Shown piece after piece: positions 46,875-57,286 of a DNA stretch of 64,000 nt; the stretch's first letter is position 1, and the number at the start of each line of letters is the position of its first letter. Position numbers and translations under genes: made by a program. Location: NCBI RefSeq assembly GCF_018457175.1, contig NZ_JAGFNU010000007.1, positions 145,588 through 209,587 of the forward strand, given 5' to 3'. The notes under the pieces are model-generated. The model saw only the letters and a program-made list of their open reading frames with translations, made no database searches and was not told the DNA's origin. This DNA is from Pseudohalocynthiibacter aestuariivivens (lineage in GTDB: Bacteria > Pseudomonadota > Alphaproteobacteria > Rhodobacterales > Rhodobacteraceae).

Positions 46875-47495
46875 TTAGACAAAGGGAATGATCAGCCCCA
46901 CAAAAATCAGCAGAATCCCTGCGGTAATATTTACCCGCCTGAGGGCCGAAGAGGAGGTGAGAAGCAGCCGCATACGGTCGACGAAAAGCGCCAAAATCAA
47001 GTTCCCAATCAGCGGAACAGCCATTGAAATAGCAACGATTGCAGCGATGTCAGGACCGGTGACTTTTGTAAGATCAAAGAACCCTGGCAAAACACCCATG
47101 TAAAACAAAATGGCCTTGGGGTTGCTGAGAATCACAGCAACGCCAGCCACAAACCCGGCCCAGGCACCGGGGCGCGTTAGACGTTTGTCCTGGTTGATCC
47201 CTTTGTCCGCATTGCGGATCAATGACCAACCCATCACGAGAAAAATAAGGGTCGCGACATAGCGCAGAACGGTCATAAAGCCATCAAAAGTTCCGACGAC
47301 CCAACTTACCCCCAAAATAGCGAGAAATGGCCAGACGGCGTCACCAACCACAACGCCCAACGCGAGCGGCCATGCCGCCTGAAACCCGCCAGAGAGCGAT
47401 CGTGCGAGCAGTGCAACCCAAACAGGGCCTGGGGTCAGGAACAATATGCTGATCGCACCCGCATAAAGTACCAGATCAAAAAGCGGCAGGGTCAT
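46875..47495 (-). CDS. LysE-family amino-acid exporter
   Basis: This 206-residue protein has six hydrophobic segments and starts with 'MTLPLFDLVLYAGAISILFLTPGPVWVA', quoted as a landmark; residues 18-24 hold the family's 'TPGPxxxx' motif. 'WAGFVAGVAVILSNPKAILF' (the NPKA motif) near residue 110 is also conserved. The ATG at 47495 overlaps the recF stop by four bases, so it is translated with recF, although it has no obvious link to replication. Confidence 0.9.
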   Translation of the reverse strand: MTLPLFDLVLYAGAISILFLTPGPVWVALLARSLSGGFQAAWPLALGVVVGDAVWPFLAILGVSWVVGTFDGFMTVLRYVATLIFLVMGWSLIRNADKGINQDKRLTRPGAWAGFVAGVAVILSNPKAILFYMGVLPGFFDLTKVTGPDIAAIVAISMAVPLIGNLILALFVDRMRLLLTSSSALRRVNITAGILLIFVGLIIPFV

Positions 47496-48607
47496 GAGCA
47501 ATTTATCTCTGCTATAGCAGAAACTCCGGCAGTTTCGGTTACTTCCAGATATTTGGCGCGTTCGCCAAGGTCTGCGAAAAGTTCGGCACCTGTGCCTGTC
47601 ATCCACGCCTGTGCACCTAACCCACATATTTCATTATAAAGAGCAGCGCGGCGGTCAGCATCAAGATGCGCGGCGACTTCATCCAGCAGTAAGATAGGGG
47701 GTGCGCCAAAGCTTTCGGTCAATGCGCGCGCGTTGGCCAGTATAAGCGAGACCAGCAGCGCTTTCTGTTCTCCTGTTGAACAATCGCGTGCCGCAACATC
47801 CTTCGCGGCGTAGGTCGCCAGAAGGTCTGCCCTGTGCGGCCCAACCAGGGTGCGCCCGGCCAAGAGATCTCGGGGGCGGCTTTCTGCGAGTGCGGCAATC
47901 AGTGCAAGTTCTTCATCGGGCATTTCGACATCATCCGCATGGGTAAGGTGAAGGGCAGCGGTTGGAAAGCTTGTCTCTGCTTTAGCCTGAGAAGCAGTAA
48001 GCGCGGCGAGTGCATCTTTCCGATTGCGATGGACTGCAGTGCCCGCACGGGCCATCTGTGCCTCAAGTGCTGCGTACCAGGCAGGGTCGCGCACCTGATC
48101 CTTAAGCAGGCGGTTGCGTTCGCGCATGGCTTTTTCATAGGTCAAGGTGGCCTCTGCGTGACCGGGCTCAAAACTAAGGGTCATCCGGTCCAAAAAGCGC
48201 CTGCGCCCTTCTGCGCCCTCAATCCAAAGCCGGTCCATCGAGGGTATAAGCCACAAAACCCGTGCGACCCGACCCAACGCGATTTGGCTTGCGGCTTTGC
48301 CGTCTATCCGGACGGACCGGGACTGACCCGATTCAGACCACGTTTCAATTTCATGTAGTTGATGGAGGCTGTTCAAACTCGCGCTGACTTTCCATCCCAG
48401 CGTCTCGGGTCTACGCGCCATATCTTCGGTCGATGCGCGCCGGAGGCCACGACCGGGCGACAAAAGCGATATTGCCTCAAGAATGTTTGTTTTACCCGCC
48501 CCGTTTGGGCCATAAAGCGCAATGGGTCGTTCGTCTGCCGTCAGCCGCAAAGCCTTGTGCGAGCGAAAGTGCGAAAGTTGCAATTCAGCAATTGTCAGGC
48601 CGGACAT
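47492..48607 (-). CDS. recF: DNA replication and repair protein RecF
   Basis: This 371-residue ABC/SMC-like ATPase works with RecO and RecR to load RecA at gaps. Walker A is 'ALYGPNGAGKTNILEAISLL', the signature is 'CSTGEQKALLVSLILANARA' and Walker B is 'PILLLDEVAAHLDADRR'. The N-terminal 'LQLSHFRSHKALRL' is typical. It follows dnaN by 65 bases. Confidence 0.96.
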   Translation of the reverse strand: MSGLTIAELQLSHFRSHKALRLTADERPIALYGPNGAGKTNILEAISLLSPGRGLRRASTEDMARRPETLGWKVSASLNSLHQLHEIETWSESGQSRSVRIDGKAASQIALGRVARVLWLIPSMDRLWIEGAEGRRRFLDRMTLSFEPGHAEATLTYEKAMRERNRLLKDQVRDPAWYAALEAQMARAGTAVHRNRKDALAALTASQAKAETSFPTAALHLTHADDVEMPDEELALIAALAESRPRDLLAGRTLVGPHRADLLATYAAKDVAARDCSTGEQKALLVSLILANARALTESFGAPPILLLDEVAAHLDADRRAALYNEICGLGAQAWMTGTGAELFADLGERAKYLEVTETAGVSAIAEINCS

Positions 48608-48672
48608 ACCGGATCTTTCCGGATTATAAGTTTGAATATGCCTGAGATGTTAACGCTCTGGCACGGCATCTC

Positions 48673-49791
48673 TTACACGCGCATCGGCATGACAACATAG
48701 ATCGCGCTGGTGTCATTGCCTTCGCGCATCAGGGTTGGGTCACCGGAAGAATTGAACATGAAGACCGCATTCTCGCGATCAACCTGACTGGCGATTTCCA
48801 GCAGATATTTCGCGTTGAACCCAATTTCCAACCGCTCATCATTATAGGCGACGGCAAGTTCTTCTTCTGCAGCACCGCTGTCAGGGGCATTGACCGAAAG
48901 AATCAGTCGATCTTCGTCGAGCGAGAGTTTTACCGCGCGTGACCGTTCTGACGAAACGGTCGCAACACGGTCAACGGCTTGCGCGAAATCGGCGGCGTCA
49001 ACTTCCAGTTTCCGCGTGTTTCCCGTTGGGATGACGCGGGTGTAGTCGGGGAACGTGCCATCAATGACTTTGGATGTCAGGGTGATTTCAGGCGTCGCGA
49101 AGCGAATTTTAGTTTCGGAAACAGAAACAGCGATTTGCATGTCGTCGTCATCCAGTAGCTTGCGCAGTTCGCCCACTGTCTTACGTGGCACGATCACGCC
49201 AGGCATATCCCCTGCACCATCTGGTAAACCAGAGTCGATCCGAGCAAGGCGATGTCCATCGGTCGCAACACAACGCAACACCTTGCCACCGTCAGAGTCT
49301 GCAACATGCATGTAGACGCCGTTCAGGTAGTAACGCGTTTCTTCGGTTGAAATAGCGAATTTTGACTTGTCAAAAAGTCGGCGTAAATCTGCAGCGCGCG
49401 CAGAGAAGTTAGACGCATACTCCGACGTTGCCATAACGGGGAAATCTTCTTTGGGTAAAGTAGCCAGTGAGAAGTTGGATCGCCCGGCTTCGACCGCAAG
49501 GCGCCCTGAAGCACCATCATCTGTCAGCGAAACCAGCGCCCCGTCTGGCAGTTTACGCACAATTTCGTGCAACATGACGGCCGAGACGGTTGTTGCGCCA
49601 GCACGTTCAACTTGTGCCAGCGTTTTATCCACGACTTCGATATCAAGATCGGTAGCGCGGAAGCTAACAGCATCGCCTTCCGCCTCTATCAGGACATTGG
49701 CAAGGATTGGAATGGTATTGCGCCGCTCTACGACCGACTGCGCCTGAGACACCGCTTTCAGAAGGGCTGCGCGCTCGATACTAATTTTCAT
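48673..49791 (-). CDS. dnaN: DNA polymerase III sliding clamp (beta subunit)
   Basis: DnaN forms the ring that tethers the polymerase to DNA. The ATG at 49791 (MKISIERAALLKAVSQAQSV) gives 372 residues, the usual alphaproteobacterial length. Three clamp domains are visible, with 'VVERRNTIPILANVLIEA', 'RYYLNGVYMH', 'CVATDGHRLARI' and the C-terminal 'YVVMPMRV'. It lies between dnaA (115 bases upstream) and recF. Confidence 0.98.
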   Translation of the reverse strand: MKISIERAALLKAVSQAQSVVERRNTIPILANVLIEAEGDAVSFRATDLDIEVVDKTLAQVERAGATTVSAVMLHEIVRKLPDGALVSLTDDGASGRLAVEAGRSNFSLATLPKEDFPVMATSEYASNFSARAADLRRLFDKSKFAISTEETRYYLNGVYMHVADSDGGKVLRCVATDGHRLARIDSGLPDGAGDMPGVIVPRKTVGELRKLLDDDDMQIAVSVSETKIRFATPEITLTSKVIDGTFPDYTRVIPTGNTRKLEVDAADFAQAVDRVATVSSERSRAVKLSLDEDRLILSVNAPDSGAAEEELAVAYNDERLEIGFNAKYLLEIASQVDRENAVFMFNSSGDPTLMREGNDTSAIYVVMPMRV

Positions 49792-49906
49792 TCCATCACT
49801 CCTACAGGTGTCGGGGCGGTGAACGTAGCGCATTCACCTCCCCGCTCAAGTCTTTTTTGGAATGTCTGTTGCTTTGAGGGGGGCGTCAAGGCCTGACCCG
49901 CAGCAA

Positions 49907-51268
49907 TCAGGCCTCTAAACTGCGTCTCAGCAGCTCAAGATCCTCTGCGATTTGATTATCGAGCATTTTTAGCTCTTCCACTCGCTTTACACCGTGCATG
50001 ACCGTTGTGTGGTCACGGCCTCCAAAGCGGCGGCCGATTTCAGGTAAACTGCGCGATGTCAGCTGTTTTGCCAGATACATTGCGATCTGACGGGGTCTTG
50101 CAATGGTGCGCAATCGCCGTGGGCCGATTATTTCGGACAGGCGAATATTATAGTGCTCGCTGACTTTCCGCTGAATTTCGTCAATTGTGATTTTCCTGTC
50201 CGAAGCGCGAAGTATATCGGCCAGGCAATCCTGCGCCAGATCAAGCGTGATCTCTTTGCCAACAAGCGAGGCAAAAGCGAACAAGCGCATCAACGCCCCT
50301 TCGAGCACGCGAACATTTGTAGAGATGCGATGGGCGAGAAATTCCAGCACGCCATTTGCCAGAACCAGATCGCTGTATTGCTTGCGATAGTGCACAACTT
50401 TCTGCTGAAGGATGCCAAGGCGAAGTTCGTAATCCGTTGGATGTAAATCCACGACCAAACCACATTGCAGTCGTGATTTAATGCGATCCTCAAGACCCTT
50501 GATTTCGCCAGGCGCACGGTCTGCCGATATGATGATTTGTTTGTTCTGGTCTACGAGAGCGTTAAAGGTGTGAAAGAACTCTTCCTGAGTGCTGTCTTTG
50601 CCAGCGATAAACTGGACATCATCAACCATAAGAATATCGACCGAGCGGAACAGCTCTTTGAAGTCCATCATCTTGCGTTCACGCAAGGCTTGCACGAAAC
50701 GATACATAAACTGTTCTGCGGACAGATAGACCACATTTTGTTGCGGGCTTCTGCTTTGCAATTCGTGGGCAATCGCGTGCATCAGGTGCGTTTTACCCAA
50801 GCCGACACCACCATAAAGGAACAGCGGATTAAAGGTTACAGGCCCACCCTCTGCAACGCGTTTGGCTGCGGCATGTGCCAACTCGTTTGGTTTACCTACG
50901 ACGAAACTATCGAAAGTGAATCTATTATCAAGCGGTGCGCCCGGAAGTTCGCTATCTTCTTTCGTTCCTTCCGCAGAATTCGCTGGAGTTGGAACTTGGC
51001 TGGGTGACGCTTTTCTTGAGGAAGAGATTGCAGGAACCGTGAATTCCACGCGACTAACAGCTTCCCCATTTTTTCCAAGCAAGTGAATAATTTGCTCGCC
51101 AAAATTGCGGGAAACCCAATTTCCCATAAAATTTGTCGGTACAAAAAAGGTTGCAACCCCATTGCGCAAGCTAGAGAATTCTAACGGTTCAATCCAGTTA
51201 ACGTAGTTGTTTTTCCCAACTGTTTTTTGAAGTTCCGCCCTAACATGTCCCCAAGTTTCGTCTGTCAT
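49907..51268 (-). CDS. dnaA: chromosomal replication initiator DnaA
   Basis: DnaA opens the origin and regulates its own gene. The 453-residue protein has domain I ('KTVGKNNYVNWIEPLEF'), a linker with Ser/Pro, the AAA+ domain III ('YGGVGLGKTHLMHAIAHEL', 'MVDDVQFIAGKDSTQEEF') and the domain IV DNA-binding helix-turn-helix 'IGRRFGGRDHTTVMHGVKR'. The ATG at 51268 fits the normal start. It is followed by dnaN 115 bases on. Confidence 0.98.
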   Translation of the reverse strand: MTDETWGHVRAELQKTVGKNNYVNWIEPLEFSSLRNGVATFFVPTNFMGNWVSRNFGEQIIHLLGKNGEAVSRVEFTVPAISSSRKASPSQVPTPANSAEGTKEDSELPGAPLDNRFTFDSFVVGKPNELAHAAAKRVAEGGPVTFNPLFLYGGVGLGKTHLMHAIAHELQSRSPQQNVVYLSAEQFMYRFVQALRERKMMDFKELFRSVDILMVDDVQFIAGKDSTQEEFFHTFNALVDQNKQIIISADRAPGEIKGLEDRIKSRLQCGLVVDLHPTDYELRLGILQQKVVHYRKQYSDLVLANGVLEFLAHRISTNVRVLEGALMRLFAFASLVGKEITLDLAQDCLADILRASDRKITIDEIQRKVSEHYNIRLSEIIGPRRLRTIARPRQIAMYLAKQLTSRSLPEIGRRFGGRDHTTVMHGVKRVEELKMLDNQIAEDLELLRRSLEA

Positions 51269-51879
51269 CTAGTGTTACCCACTTAGCAATTTTTCAATTT
51301 AAAGGCAGCCAAACTACCTTCCCGGAACAACCAGTTCTTTCACTGGGCCCGGCATTTATTGCGACAACACTTTCCTAACGCTGCCAGAGTGAACACACTG
51401 GCGGTGATGTGCCGAAAAGGCACACTCCAAGAACACACCAAACGGCGTGTTGAGTTTACGTTTTTGGATAGCAAACAAAGCAACGGAACTTTCAGTTCCA
51501 GGTTCTCTTTACTGCTTCCGCAAACGCGGGCTCTTAAGACATGTTCCACGGATCTTAGGACCAGCCCGAATTTTTGAGCCGCCGCACCGCTACATCAGAA
51601 CAACGAACTTACGCATAGCAAGGTCTGTCCTGATGATTTAAAAACACGAGGAATTTTTCGGTTTATGCATTTTGGGTTTCATTAGGCAGATGCCCCCAAA
51701 AATGCGCGAACAAAACTCGTGTCCCTACATGTCCCCCCAAAGTAGACGTGAATCGCATGGCTAAGCTAGCAAGGCCTTAGCAGGCCGCGCAACAGAACTT
51801 CGAACTTGACTCAATCTTTGTCGAAACGAATCTCACGGTTAAATTTTTTTTGTTGAGAAACTGGGAGGATGCCGCAGTT
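51269..51879. other. 611-base gap upstream of dnaA
   Basis: This interval holds the dnaA promoter region. I see no coding frame, no RNA gene and no match to the standard DnaA box TTATCCACA. In alphaproteobacteria the origin usually lies near hemE rather than dnaA, so this is not claimed as oriC. Runs such as AAATTTTTTTTGTTG near 51841 are AT-rich. Confidence 0.5.
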
Positions 51880-51918
51880 GCAAACAAAACAGGCGCGGCA
51901 AAAAAGCCACGCCTGTTC
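51880..51918 (-). terminator. rho-independent terminator of rpsT
   Basis: Read on the minus strand, a 12-base-pair stem with one wobble (AACAGGCGTGGC / GCCGCGCCTGTT) and a TTTTTT loop is followed by TTGTTTG. It lies about 24 bases past the rpsT stop codon. Confidence 0.88.
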
Positions 51919-51941
51919 AAAATTTCAAAACCAGTGGTAGA

Positions 51942-52205
51942 TTAACTGATTGCTTTTACACGCGCTGCGAGTCGCGACATTTTGCGAGCAACAGTGTTTT
52001 TGTGCAGTATACCTTTGGTCACACCGCGCATCAGTTCTGGCTGAGCTTCGCGAAGTGCTGTTGCAGCTTCGTCTTTGTTCCCAGAGGAAATCGACTCTTC
52101 TACTTTACGCAGAAAAGTACGAATGCGCGAACGACGCGCTTTGTTAACTTGAAACCGCGTTTCGTTTTGACGCGCGCGTTTTTTAGCTTGAGGCGAGTTG
52201 GCCAT
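51942..52205 (-). CDS. rpsT: 30S ribosomal protein S20
   Basis: This 87-residue basic protein binds 16S rRNA early in 30S assembly. '[20 protein letters not shown]', '[20 protein letters not shown]' and '[20 protein letters not shown]' match S20. The start ATG at 52205 gives the standard length. It ends at a strong terminator and lies close to dnaA, as in many alphaproteobacteria. Confidence 0.97.
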   Translation of the reverse strand: MANSPQAKKRARQNETRFQVNKARRSRIRTFLRKVEESISSGNKDEAATALREAQPELMRGVTKGILHKNTVARKMSRLAARVKAIS

Positions 52206-52302
52206 AGTCGGACGTCCCATCTTTTTGGGTTCGTGAAATCTGAAGTCGGGCTTCTATGACCGACTCAGCTTGAAGTCAACGGTGTTTACAAAGAATTACT
52301 TA

Positions 52303-53079
52303 TTATTTGTCTCGAAATTGTGGTTCGCGTTTCTCCAGAAAGGCTGCCATGCCCTCTTTTTGGTCTTCAGAGGCGAATAGCGAATGGAACAATCGCCGCT
52401 CGAACAACAAACCTTCGCTAAGTGTCGTTTCATAGCTGCGATTGACGGCTTCTTTCACCACAGCGGTCGTCAGCATGGATTTTTCAGCAATTTTTTGCGC
52501 AGCTGACAGCGCCTCTTCGAGCAGTTTTTTCGCTGGTACAACACGGCTGACCAGTCCCGAGCGCTCCGCCTCCTTGGCGTCCATGAAACGACCGGTCAGG
52601 TTCATATCCATGGCTTTGGATTTTCCGACGAACCGGGTTAGCCGCTGCGAACCGCCGATGCCTGCTACAACCCCAAGGTTGATTTCAGGCTGACCAAATT
52701 TTGCAGTGTCCGAAGCAATGATAAAATCACACATCATCGCCAGCTCACATCCGCCGCCAAGTGCGTAACCTGACACGGCTGCGATGATGGGTTTGCGGCA
52801 TTTCAGGAATTGCTCAGTCTCGCGGCCGAAAAGGTTACTCATGAAGACTTCTACAAAAGTCTTTTCTGCCATCTCTTTAATGTCTGCCCCGGCAGCAAAA
52901 GCCTTTTCAGACCCGGTGATCACAACGCAGCGTACCTTGTCATTCTCTTCTGTTGATTTCAGTGCGTCTGCCAGTTCGCCTAACAACTGAGTGTTCAGTG
53001 CATTCAGTGCGTCTGGACGGTTCAATCTGATAAGCGCGACGTGGTTTTCCACTTCGACGATCAGTGTTTCATAGGCCAT
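52303..53079 (-). CDS. enoyl-CoA hydratase
   Basis: This 258-residue crotonase-fold enzyme hydrates trans-2-enoyl-CoA, usually in beta-oxidation. The oxyanion-hole strand '[13 protein letters not shown]' and the catalytic glutamates in '[13 protein letters not shown]' and '[13 protein letters not shown]' are present, as in short-chain enoyl-CoA hydratases. It is close to EchA/PaaF-like proteins; the exact acyl-CoA preference is unknown. It stands alone upstream of rpsT. Confidence 0.92.
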   Translation of the reverse strand: MAYETLIVEVENHVALIRLNRPDALNALNTQLLGELADALKSTEENDKVRCVVITGSEKAFAAGADIKEMAEKTFVEVFMSNLFGRETEQFLKCRKPIIAAVSGYALGGGCELAMMCDFIIASDTAKFGQPEINLGVVAGIGGSQRLTRFVGKSKAMDMNLTGRFMDAKEAERSGLVSRVVPAKKLLEEALSAAQKIAEKSMLTTAVVKEAVNRSYETTLSEGLLFERRLFHSLFASEDQKEGMAAFLEKREPQFRDK

Positions 53080-53142
53080 GTGTTTGCCATTTGTTACTTC
53101 GGTTCAGCGCGATTCATTAGCATTCTGACAGCACGGATCAAG

Positions 53143-53994
53143 CTATCTTTGGCATTGCGGACAATAGAAAGACGAGCGACCGGACTGTACGATTCGCTTA
53201 ATCTTTTCTTTACACCCTGGGTTGACGCAAGGTTCACCTTCACGCCCGTAAACACGGAAACTGTGTTGAAAATAACCAAGTTCCCCGTCTGTTTGACGAT
53301 AATCCTTAAGCGAAGACCCACCTGCCTCTATCGCCTCTGACAGAACGTCGCGAATAGCGGGAACCAGTGCAGAAATTCGCTTTTTAGGTAAATCTTTAGC
53401 TTTTCGGCCAGGCGACATTCCAATCCGGTGCAGCACTTCGCAGACATAAATGTTTCCAAGACCTGCAACGATTCGCTGGTCTAACAGCGCAGATTTGATG
53501 GGGCTATTTTTACCCTTTAGCCGACCAACCAGATATTCTTCGTTAAACTCATTGCCAAGCGGTTCTGGCCCAAGCGCAGAGAGCAGTTTGTGAGACTCAA
53601 CATCCATAGACGGTGCAAGATCCATCGCGCCAAAACGACGTGCATCATTAAAAATAATCCGCGTACCGCCCTCCATATCCATCACGACGTGATCGTGTTT
53701 TTCGGGTGCGGGGTACGCATGATGAAACTCTCCGACTTGTCCGCCAGAAATTAACATTCGACCGGACATACCAAGGTGAATGATCAGCGTTTCACCTGTC
53801 GAAAGCTCCGCTAAAATGTACTTCGATCGACGGCGCAACGCCTTTACCGTTGCTCCAGTAAGCCTAACGGCCATATTTTCCGGAAAGGGCCACCGCAGAT
53901 CGGGGCGATTAACCTTTGCTAAAACAATTCGTTTGCCTTCCATCACGGGTAACAACCCGCGACGAACCGTCTCGACCTCTGGTAATTCAGGCAC
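53143..53994 (-). CDS. mutM: formamidopyrimidine-DNA glycosylase
   Basis: MutM removes 8-oxoguanine and formamidopyrimidines from DNA. The GTG at 53994 gives the mature start Pro-Glu-Leu-Pro-Glu ('[13 protein letters not shown]'), where Pro2 is the catalytic nucleophile and Glu3 the acid; AAGGAAGGG precedes it. Further features are '[12 protein letters not shown]' and the C-terminal zinc finger with four Cys ('PCVNPGC', 'FYCPQC'). It has 283 residues and diverges from ubiE across 85 bases. Confidence 0.97.
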   Translation of the reverse strand: MPELPEVETVRRGLLPVMEGKRIVLAKVNRPDLRWPFPENMAVRLTGATVKALRRRSKYILAELSTGETLIIHLGMSGRMLISGGQVGEFHHAYPAPEKHDHVVMDMEGGTRIIFNDARRFGAMDLAPSMDVESHKLLSALGPEPLGNEFNEEYLVGRLKGKNSPIKSALLDQRIVAGLGNIYVCEVLHRIGMSPGRKAKDLPKKRISALVPAIRDVLSEAIEAGGSSLKDYRQTDGELGYFQHSFRVYGREGEPCVNPGCKEKIKRIVQSGRSSFYCPQCQR

Positions 53995-54079
53995 GACAAC
54001 CCTTCCTTTGTCAGAGGGCGCATTGTATCGCGCCCTCAGCGCCTTATAAGAGGGGCGGCATCGAAGGACAGCAAGACCC

Positions 54080-54823
54080 ATGAGCGAGAAAACCACACAT
54101 TTCGGCTTTCAAATCGTAAACGAAGACGACAAGGCCGGTATGGTTCATGGCGTTTTCACCAATGTGGCGTCGAAATACGATGTGATGAACGATGCCATGT
54201 CCATGGGGATCCACCGTGTCTGGAAAGATGCGATGATGGATTGGCTGGCACCACGTGCCGGGCAGAAATTGTTAGACGTGGCGGGTGGTACCGGTGACAT
54301 CTCTTTTCGTTTCCTGAAACGGGCTGGGCAGGCGCACGCAACCGTGCTCGATATGACAGAATCTATGCTCATCGAGGGTTCTAAACGCGCTGAAGCGACA
54401 AAACAGGCCGAAAGCCTGAACTGGGTTGTGGGCGATGCAATGGCCTTGCCGTTCGAGGCAAACACATTTGATGTCTATACCATAAGCTTCGGTATCCGTA
54501 ATGTGACCCGAATCCCTGATGCGCTATCAGAGGCTTATCGTGTCTTGCGCCCCGGCGGGCGTTTGATGGTGCTGGAGTTCAGCCAATTGCCAAACGCAGC
54601 AATGCAAAAGGCCTATGATCTTTATTCTTTCAACGTGATTCCCAAATTGGGCAAAATGATCGCGAACGACGCCGACAGCTATCAGTATCTTGTCGAATCG
54701 ATCCGCAAATTCCCGGATCAGGAAACCTTTGCTGGCATGATACGGGACGCGGGGTTTGAAAACGTAAGCTATCGAAACCTGACAATGGGCGTTGCGGCAC
54801 TCCACTCAGGTTGGAAAATTTAA
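54080..54823 (+). CDS. ubiE: ubiquinone/menaquinone methyltransferase UbiE
   Basis: This 247-residue SAM-dependent C-methyltransferase acts in ubiquinone synthesis. '[20 protein letters not shown]', the SAM motif '[20 protein letters not shown]' and '[20 protein letters not shown]' match UbiE/COQ5. ubiB starts three bases after its stop, so the two form an operon for quinone synthesis. Confidence 0.97.
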   Translation: MSEKTTHFGFQIVNEDDKAGMVHGVFTNVASKYDVMNDAMSMGIHRVWKDAMMDWLAPRAGQKLLDVAGGTGDISFRFLKRAGQAHATVLDMTESMLIEGSKRAEATKQAESLNWVVGDAMALPFEANTFDVYTISFGIRNVTRIPDALSEAYRVLRPGGRLMVLEFSQLPNAAMQKAYDLYSFNVIPKLGKMIANDADSYQYLVESIRKFPDQETFAGMIRDAGFENVSYRNLTMGVAALHSGWKI

Positions 54824-54826
54824 CAG

Positions 54827-56356
54827 ATGCGCGGACCTCACAATATTTGGCGGCTCGTTCGCACAGGTGCCACTTTTGAGCGCACGGGCGCGATGCGGAT
54901 CATTCTTGATGCATTGGAAGCGCCAAGATCGTTAAGAATTGCCGCGCGTGTTCTTGGCTGGCCATTTAAATGGCTGGGGCTGAAGGGTGATCCGAACATG
55001 CCGCCTGCGACCCGTGCGCTGACCGCGCTGGGACCAGCATACATTAAATTTGGTCAGGTGCTTTCAACGCGCCCGGACGTTGTGGGCGACGACATGGCCC
55101 AGCAGTTGACAGTTCTTCAGGACAAGCTGCCGCCGTTCACTGTTGAGCTTGCCAAAGCCTGCGTCGAAGAACAGCTTGGCCGCCCAGTGGATTCTATGTT
55201 CTCAGAATTCAGCGAACCGGTTGCCGCAGCCTCTATCGCACAAGTTCACAAGGCAAGGCTTGCGGATACAGGTGAAGAAGTAGCGGTTAAAGTGCTTCGC
55301 CCAAATATCGAGCGCGCATTTCAAAAGGATATAGATGCCTTTTACTTTGCCGCTTCAGTTATCGAATTTCTGTCACCCTCTTCGCGACGCTTGCGCCCAA
55401 ACGATGTCATCGAACATTTTGAGGGGGTTGTTCTGGGTGAGCTGGATTTAAGGCTGGAAAGCGCCTCTGCCTCTGAATTTGCAGCAAACACTGTAGGGGA
55501 CGCTGCGTTTCAGGTACCCGACGTTCGCTGGAACTATTCGGGGCGTCGCATGATGACGCTGGGTTGGGCTGAAGGGGTGCCGCTGGGGGACAATGCAGCA
55601 CTTGATGCTGCCGGACACGATAGGACAGTTCTGGGCGACCGGGTGCTTCAACTCTTCCTTTCACATGCGCTGCGAGATGGGTTTTTCCACGCGGATATGC
55701 ACCAGGGGAACCTAAAAGTAGCAGCAAATGGCGATCTGATCGCATATGACTTTGGTATCATGGGGCGGATCGACGAATACACTCGTCGCGTCTATGCAGA
55801 AATTCTGTTTGGCTTCATTAAAAGAGATTACAAACGGGTCGCTGAAGTTCACTTTGAAGCCGGGTATGTACCCGCCGACCGCGATGTCGACGAATTTGCG
55901 CGCGCACTTCGTGCTGTTGGAGAGCCTATTTTCGGGATAGACGCCAGCGGCATTTCTATGGGTAATTTGCTGAGTTATCTGTTTGAAGTGACAGAGCGGT
56001 TTGGCATGGAAACCAGAACCGAACTTATTCTTCTGCAACGCACGATGGTGGTGGTTGAAGGTGTTGCAAGGTCTTTGAATCCGCATATCAACATCTGGCA
56101 GGTCGCGCGTCCGGTTGTTGAAGATTACATCAAGGAAAGCATCGGCCCACGCGCTTTCGCACGTGATTTGGTGCGCACCTTGCGTGTTGTCGCCCGCTTC
56201 GGGCCCCGGCTTCCGGAGATGGCAGAGACCGCCTTGATCCGTCAGTCCCAAGACACGGTCGCCCCGCCGCAACCGTCGCATTGGCGCCCTGTAGGATATG
56301 TGTTTCTTGGTGCCCTTTTCGCGGGTGCGGGCTTTTGGCTTTCAACTTTGCTCTAA
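54827..56356 (+). CDS. ubiB: ubiquinone biosynthesis regulatory protein UbiB
   Basis: UbiB is an ABC1/ADCK atypical kinase needed for ubiquinone synthesis. The 509-residue protein has the family's 'KFGQVLSTRPDVVGDDMAQQ' (KxGQ motif), an Ala-rich loop 'PVAAASIAQVHKARL', 'AVKVLRPNIERAFQKD', the catalytic 'DGFFHADMHQGNLKV' and metal 'IAYDFGIMGRID'. Two C-terminal membrane helices end it ('GYVFLGALFAGAGFWLSTLL'). It overlaps the convergent phosphotransferase gene by 15 bases. Confidence 0.96.
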   Translation: MRGPHNIWRLVRTGATFERTGAMRIILDALEAPRSLRIAARVLGWPFKWLGLKGDPNMPPATRALTALGPAYIKFGQVLSTRPDVVGDDMAQQLTVLQDKLPPFTVELAKACVEEQLGRPVDSMFSEFSEPVAAASIAQVHKARLADTGEEVAVKVLRPNIERAFQKDIDAFYFAASVIEFLSPSSRRLRPNDVIEHFEGVVLGELDLRLESASASEFAANTVGDAAFQVPDVRWNYSGRRMMTLGWAEGVPLGDNAALDAAGHDRTVLGDRVLQLFLSHALRDGFFHADMHQGNLKVAANGDLIAYDFGIMGRIDEYTRRVYAEILFGFIKRDYKRVAEVHFEAGYVPADRDVDEFARALRAVGEPIFGIDASGISMGNLLSYLFEVTERFGMETRTELILLQRTMVVVEGVARSLNPHINIWQVARPVVEDYIKESIGPRAFARDLVRTLRVVARFGPRLPEMAETALIRQSQDTVAPPQPSHWRPVGYVFLGALFAGAGFWLSTLL

Positions 56357-57148
56357 CGCCGCCAGTTCCAGCAACATTGCATCAGCATAGTCGGCAGCAC
56401 CTCTTTTTGCTTTCCACAGGCAATAGGCAGCCATACGCCAGTGAAACCAGGGTGCAAGCTGGGTGTAGCGTTCCGAAACCTTTGGGTTCTCGTAGGCTTC
56501 CAAAAAGTCGTATTGTTCACCCGATGACAGCGCGATGCCGCCATAGAGGCTCTGCATTGCGGGTGACAGGAATACGGCGATGTCTTCACAAGGGTCACCA
56601 ATTGAGGGGCACTGCCAGTCTATAAGGCGCAACCCTTCGGGTGACACGAGCACATTATTCGGCACGACATCACCGTGGATAAGGCACAGTTCAGAAAGAG
56701 GTGCGACGTCGCGCAAAGGTTTCATGGCCAAAATCTTAGCCGCTTCCGAACTGGAACAACCTGCCAAGATAGTCTCTGTTATTGCCTGAATTGCGTCAGA
56801 ACCTGACGGGGTTGTTCTAAGATCAGGTCGCTCTGGCAGGCGATGTATTTGCGAAAGCAGCCTTGCAACCTGCGTGCCATCTTTCCGCCAGCTGTGGCCC
56901 ACAACATGTTCATAGACGATGCAGAAACCGAGCGCTGTTTCCATCGTTCCGACAAGGGATGGCGCGATTCCCATTCCATTCAGCGCACGCAGTACGTTTG
57001 CTTCGGACACACCGTCATTCGGGAAAAGCGGGTTTTTGTTACAGCCGCTGAACAGTTTTACAACCAGCGGTTTTTCGGGAGCTTCGACTTTCCAAATCGC
57101 ATTTGTCCGACCACCAGACAATGGAGTCCAGTCCGCCCCGACAGGCAC
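56342..57148 (-). CDS. aminoglycoside/choline-kinase-like phosphotransferase
   Basis: This 268-residue protein has the eukaryotic-like kinase fold of the APH/choline kinase family. 'TPLSGGRTNAIWKVEAP' and 'PLVVKLF' (ATP lysine) lead to the catalytic 'LCLIHGDVVPNNVLVSPEG' and 'RLIDWQCPSIGDPCEDIAVF'. The start is a GTG at 57148 with GGAAGG 10 bases upstream. No ATG lies upstream before the stop codon. It resembles thiamine/choline kinases more than the cell-wall sugar kinase AmgK; the substrate is unknown. Confidence 0.8.
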   Translation of the reverse strand: MPVGADWTPLSGGRTNAIWKVEAPEKPLVVKLFSGCNKNPLFPNDGVSEANVLRALNGMGIAPSLVGTMETALGFCIVYEHVVGHSWRKDGTQVARLLSQIHRLPERPDLRTTPSGSDAIQAITETILAGCSSSEAAKILAMKPLRDVAPLSELCLIHGDVVPNNVLVSPEGLRLIDWQCPSIGDPCEDIAVFLSPAMQSLYGGIALSSGEQYDFLEAYENPKVSERYTQLAPWFHWRMAAYCLWKAKRGAADYADAMLLELAALEQS

Positions 57149-57286
57149 AAGGAAACGGCCTTCCAGTTGCGACCGGAGCAGGTCAGGCAGAAGCGGCTGA
57201 AGGGATGCTGGATCAGACAGAGCACTACCTTTAGAATTATAAGAGCACGCGCCCTGTTAAGCCTGCAGAAGTTACGCTTCAACCCC

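Noticed and set aside
51269..51941. Chromosome origin next to dnaA
   Set aside because: No TTATCCACA-type DnaA boxes or repeat cluster seen, and alphaproteobacterial origins usually lie near hemE.
56342..57148. The missing AmgK kinase relocated
   Set aside because: The N-terminal 'LSGGRTNAIWKV' and the short length fit choline/thiamine kinases better than AmgK.
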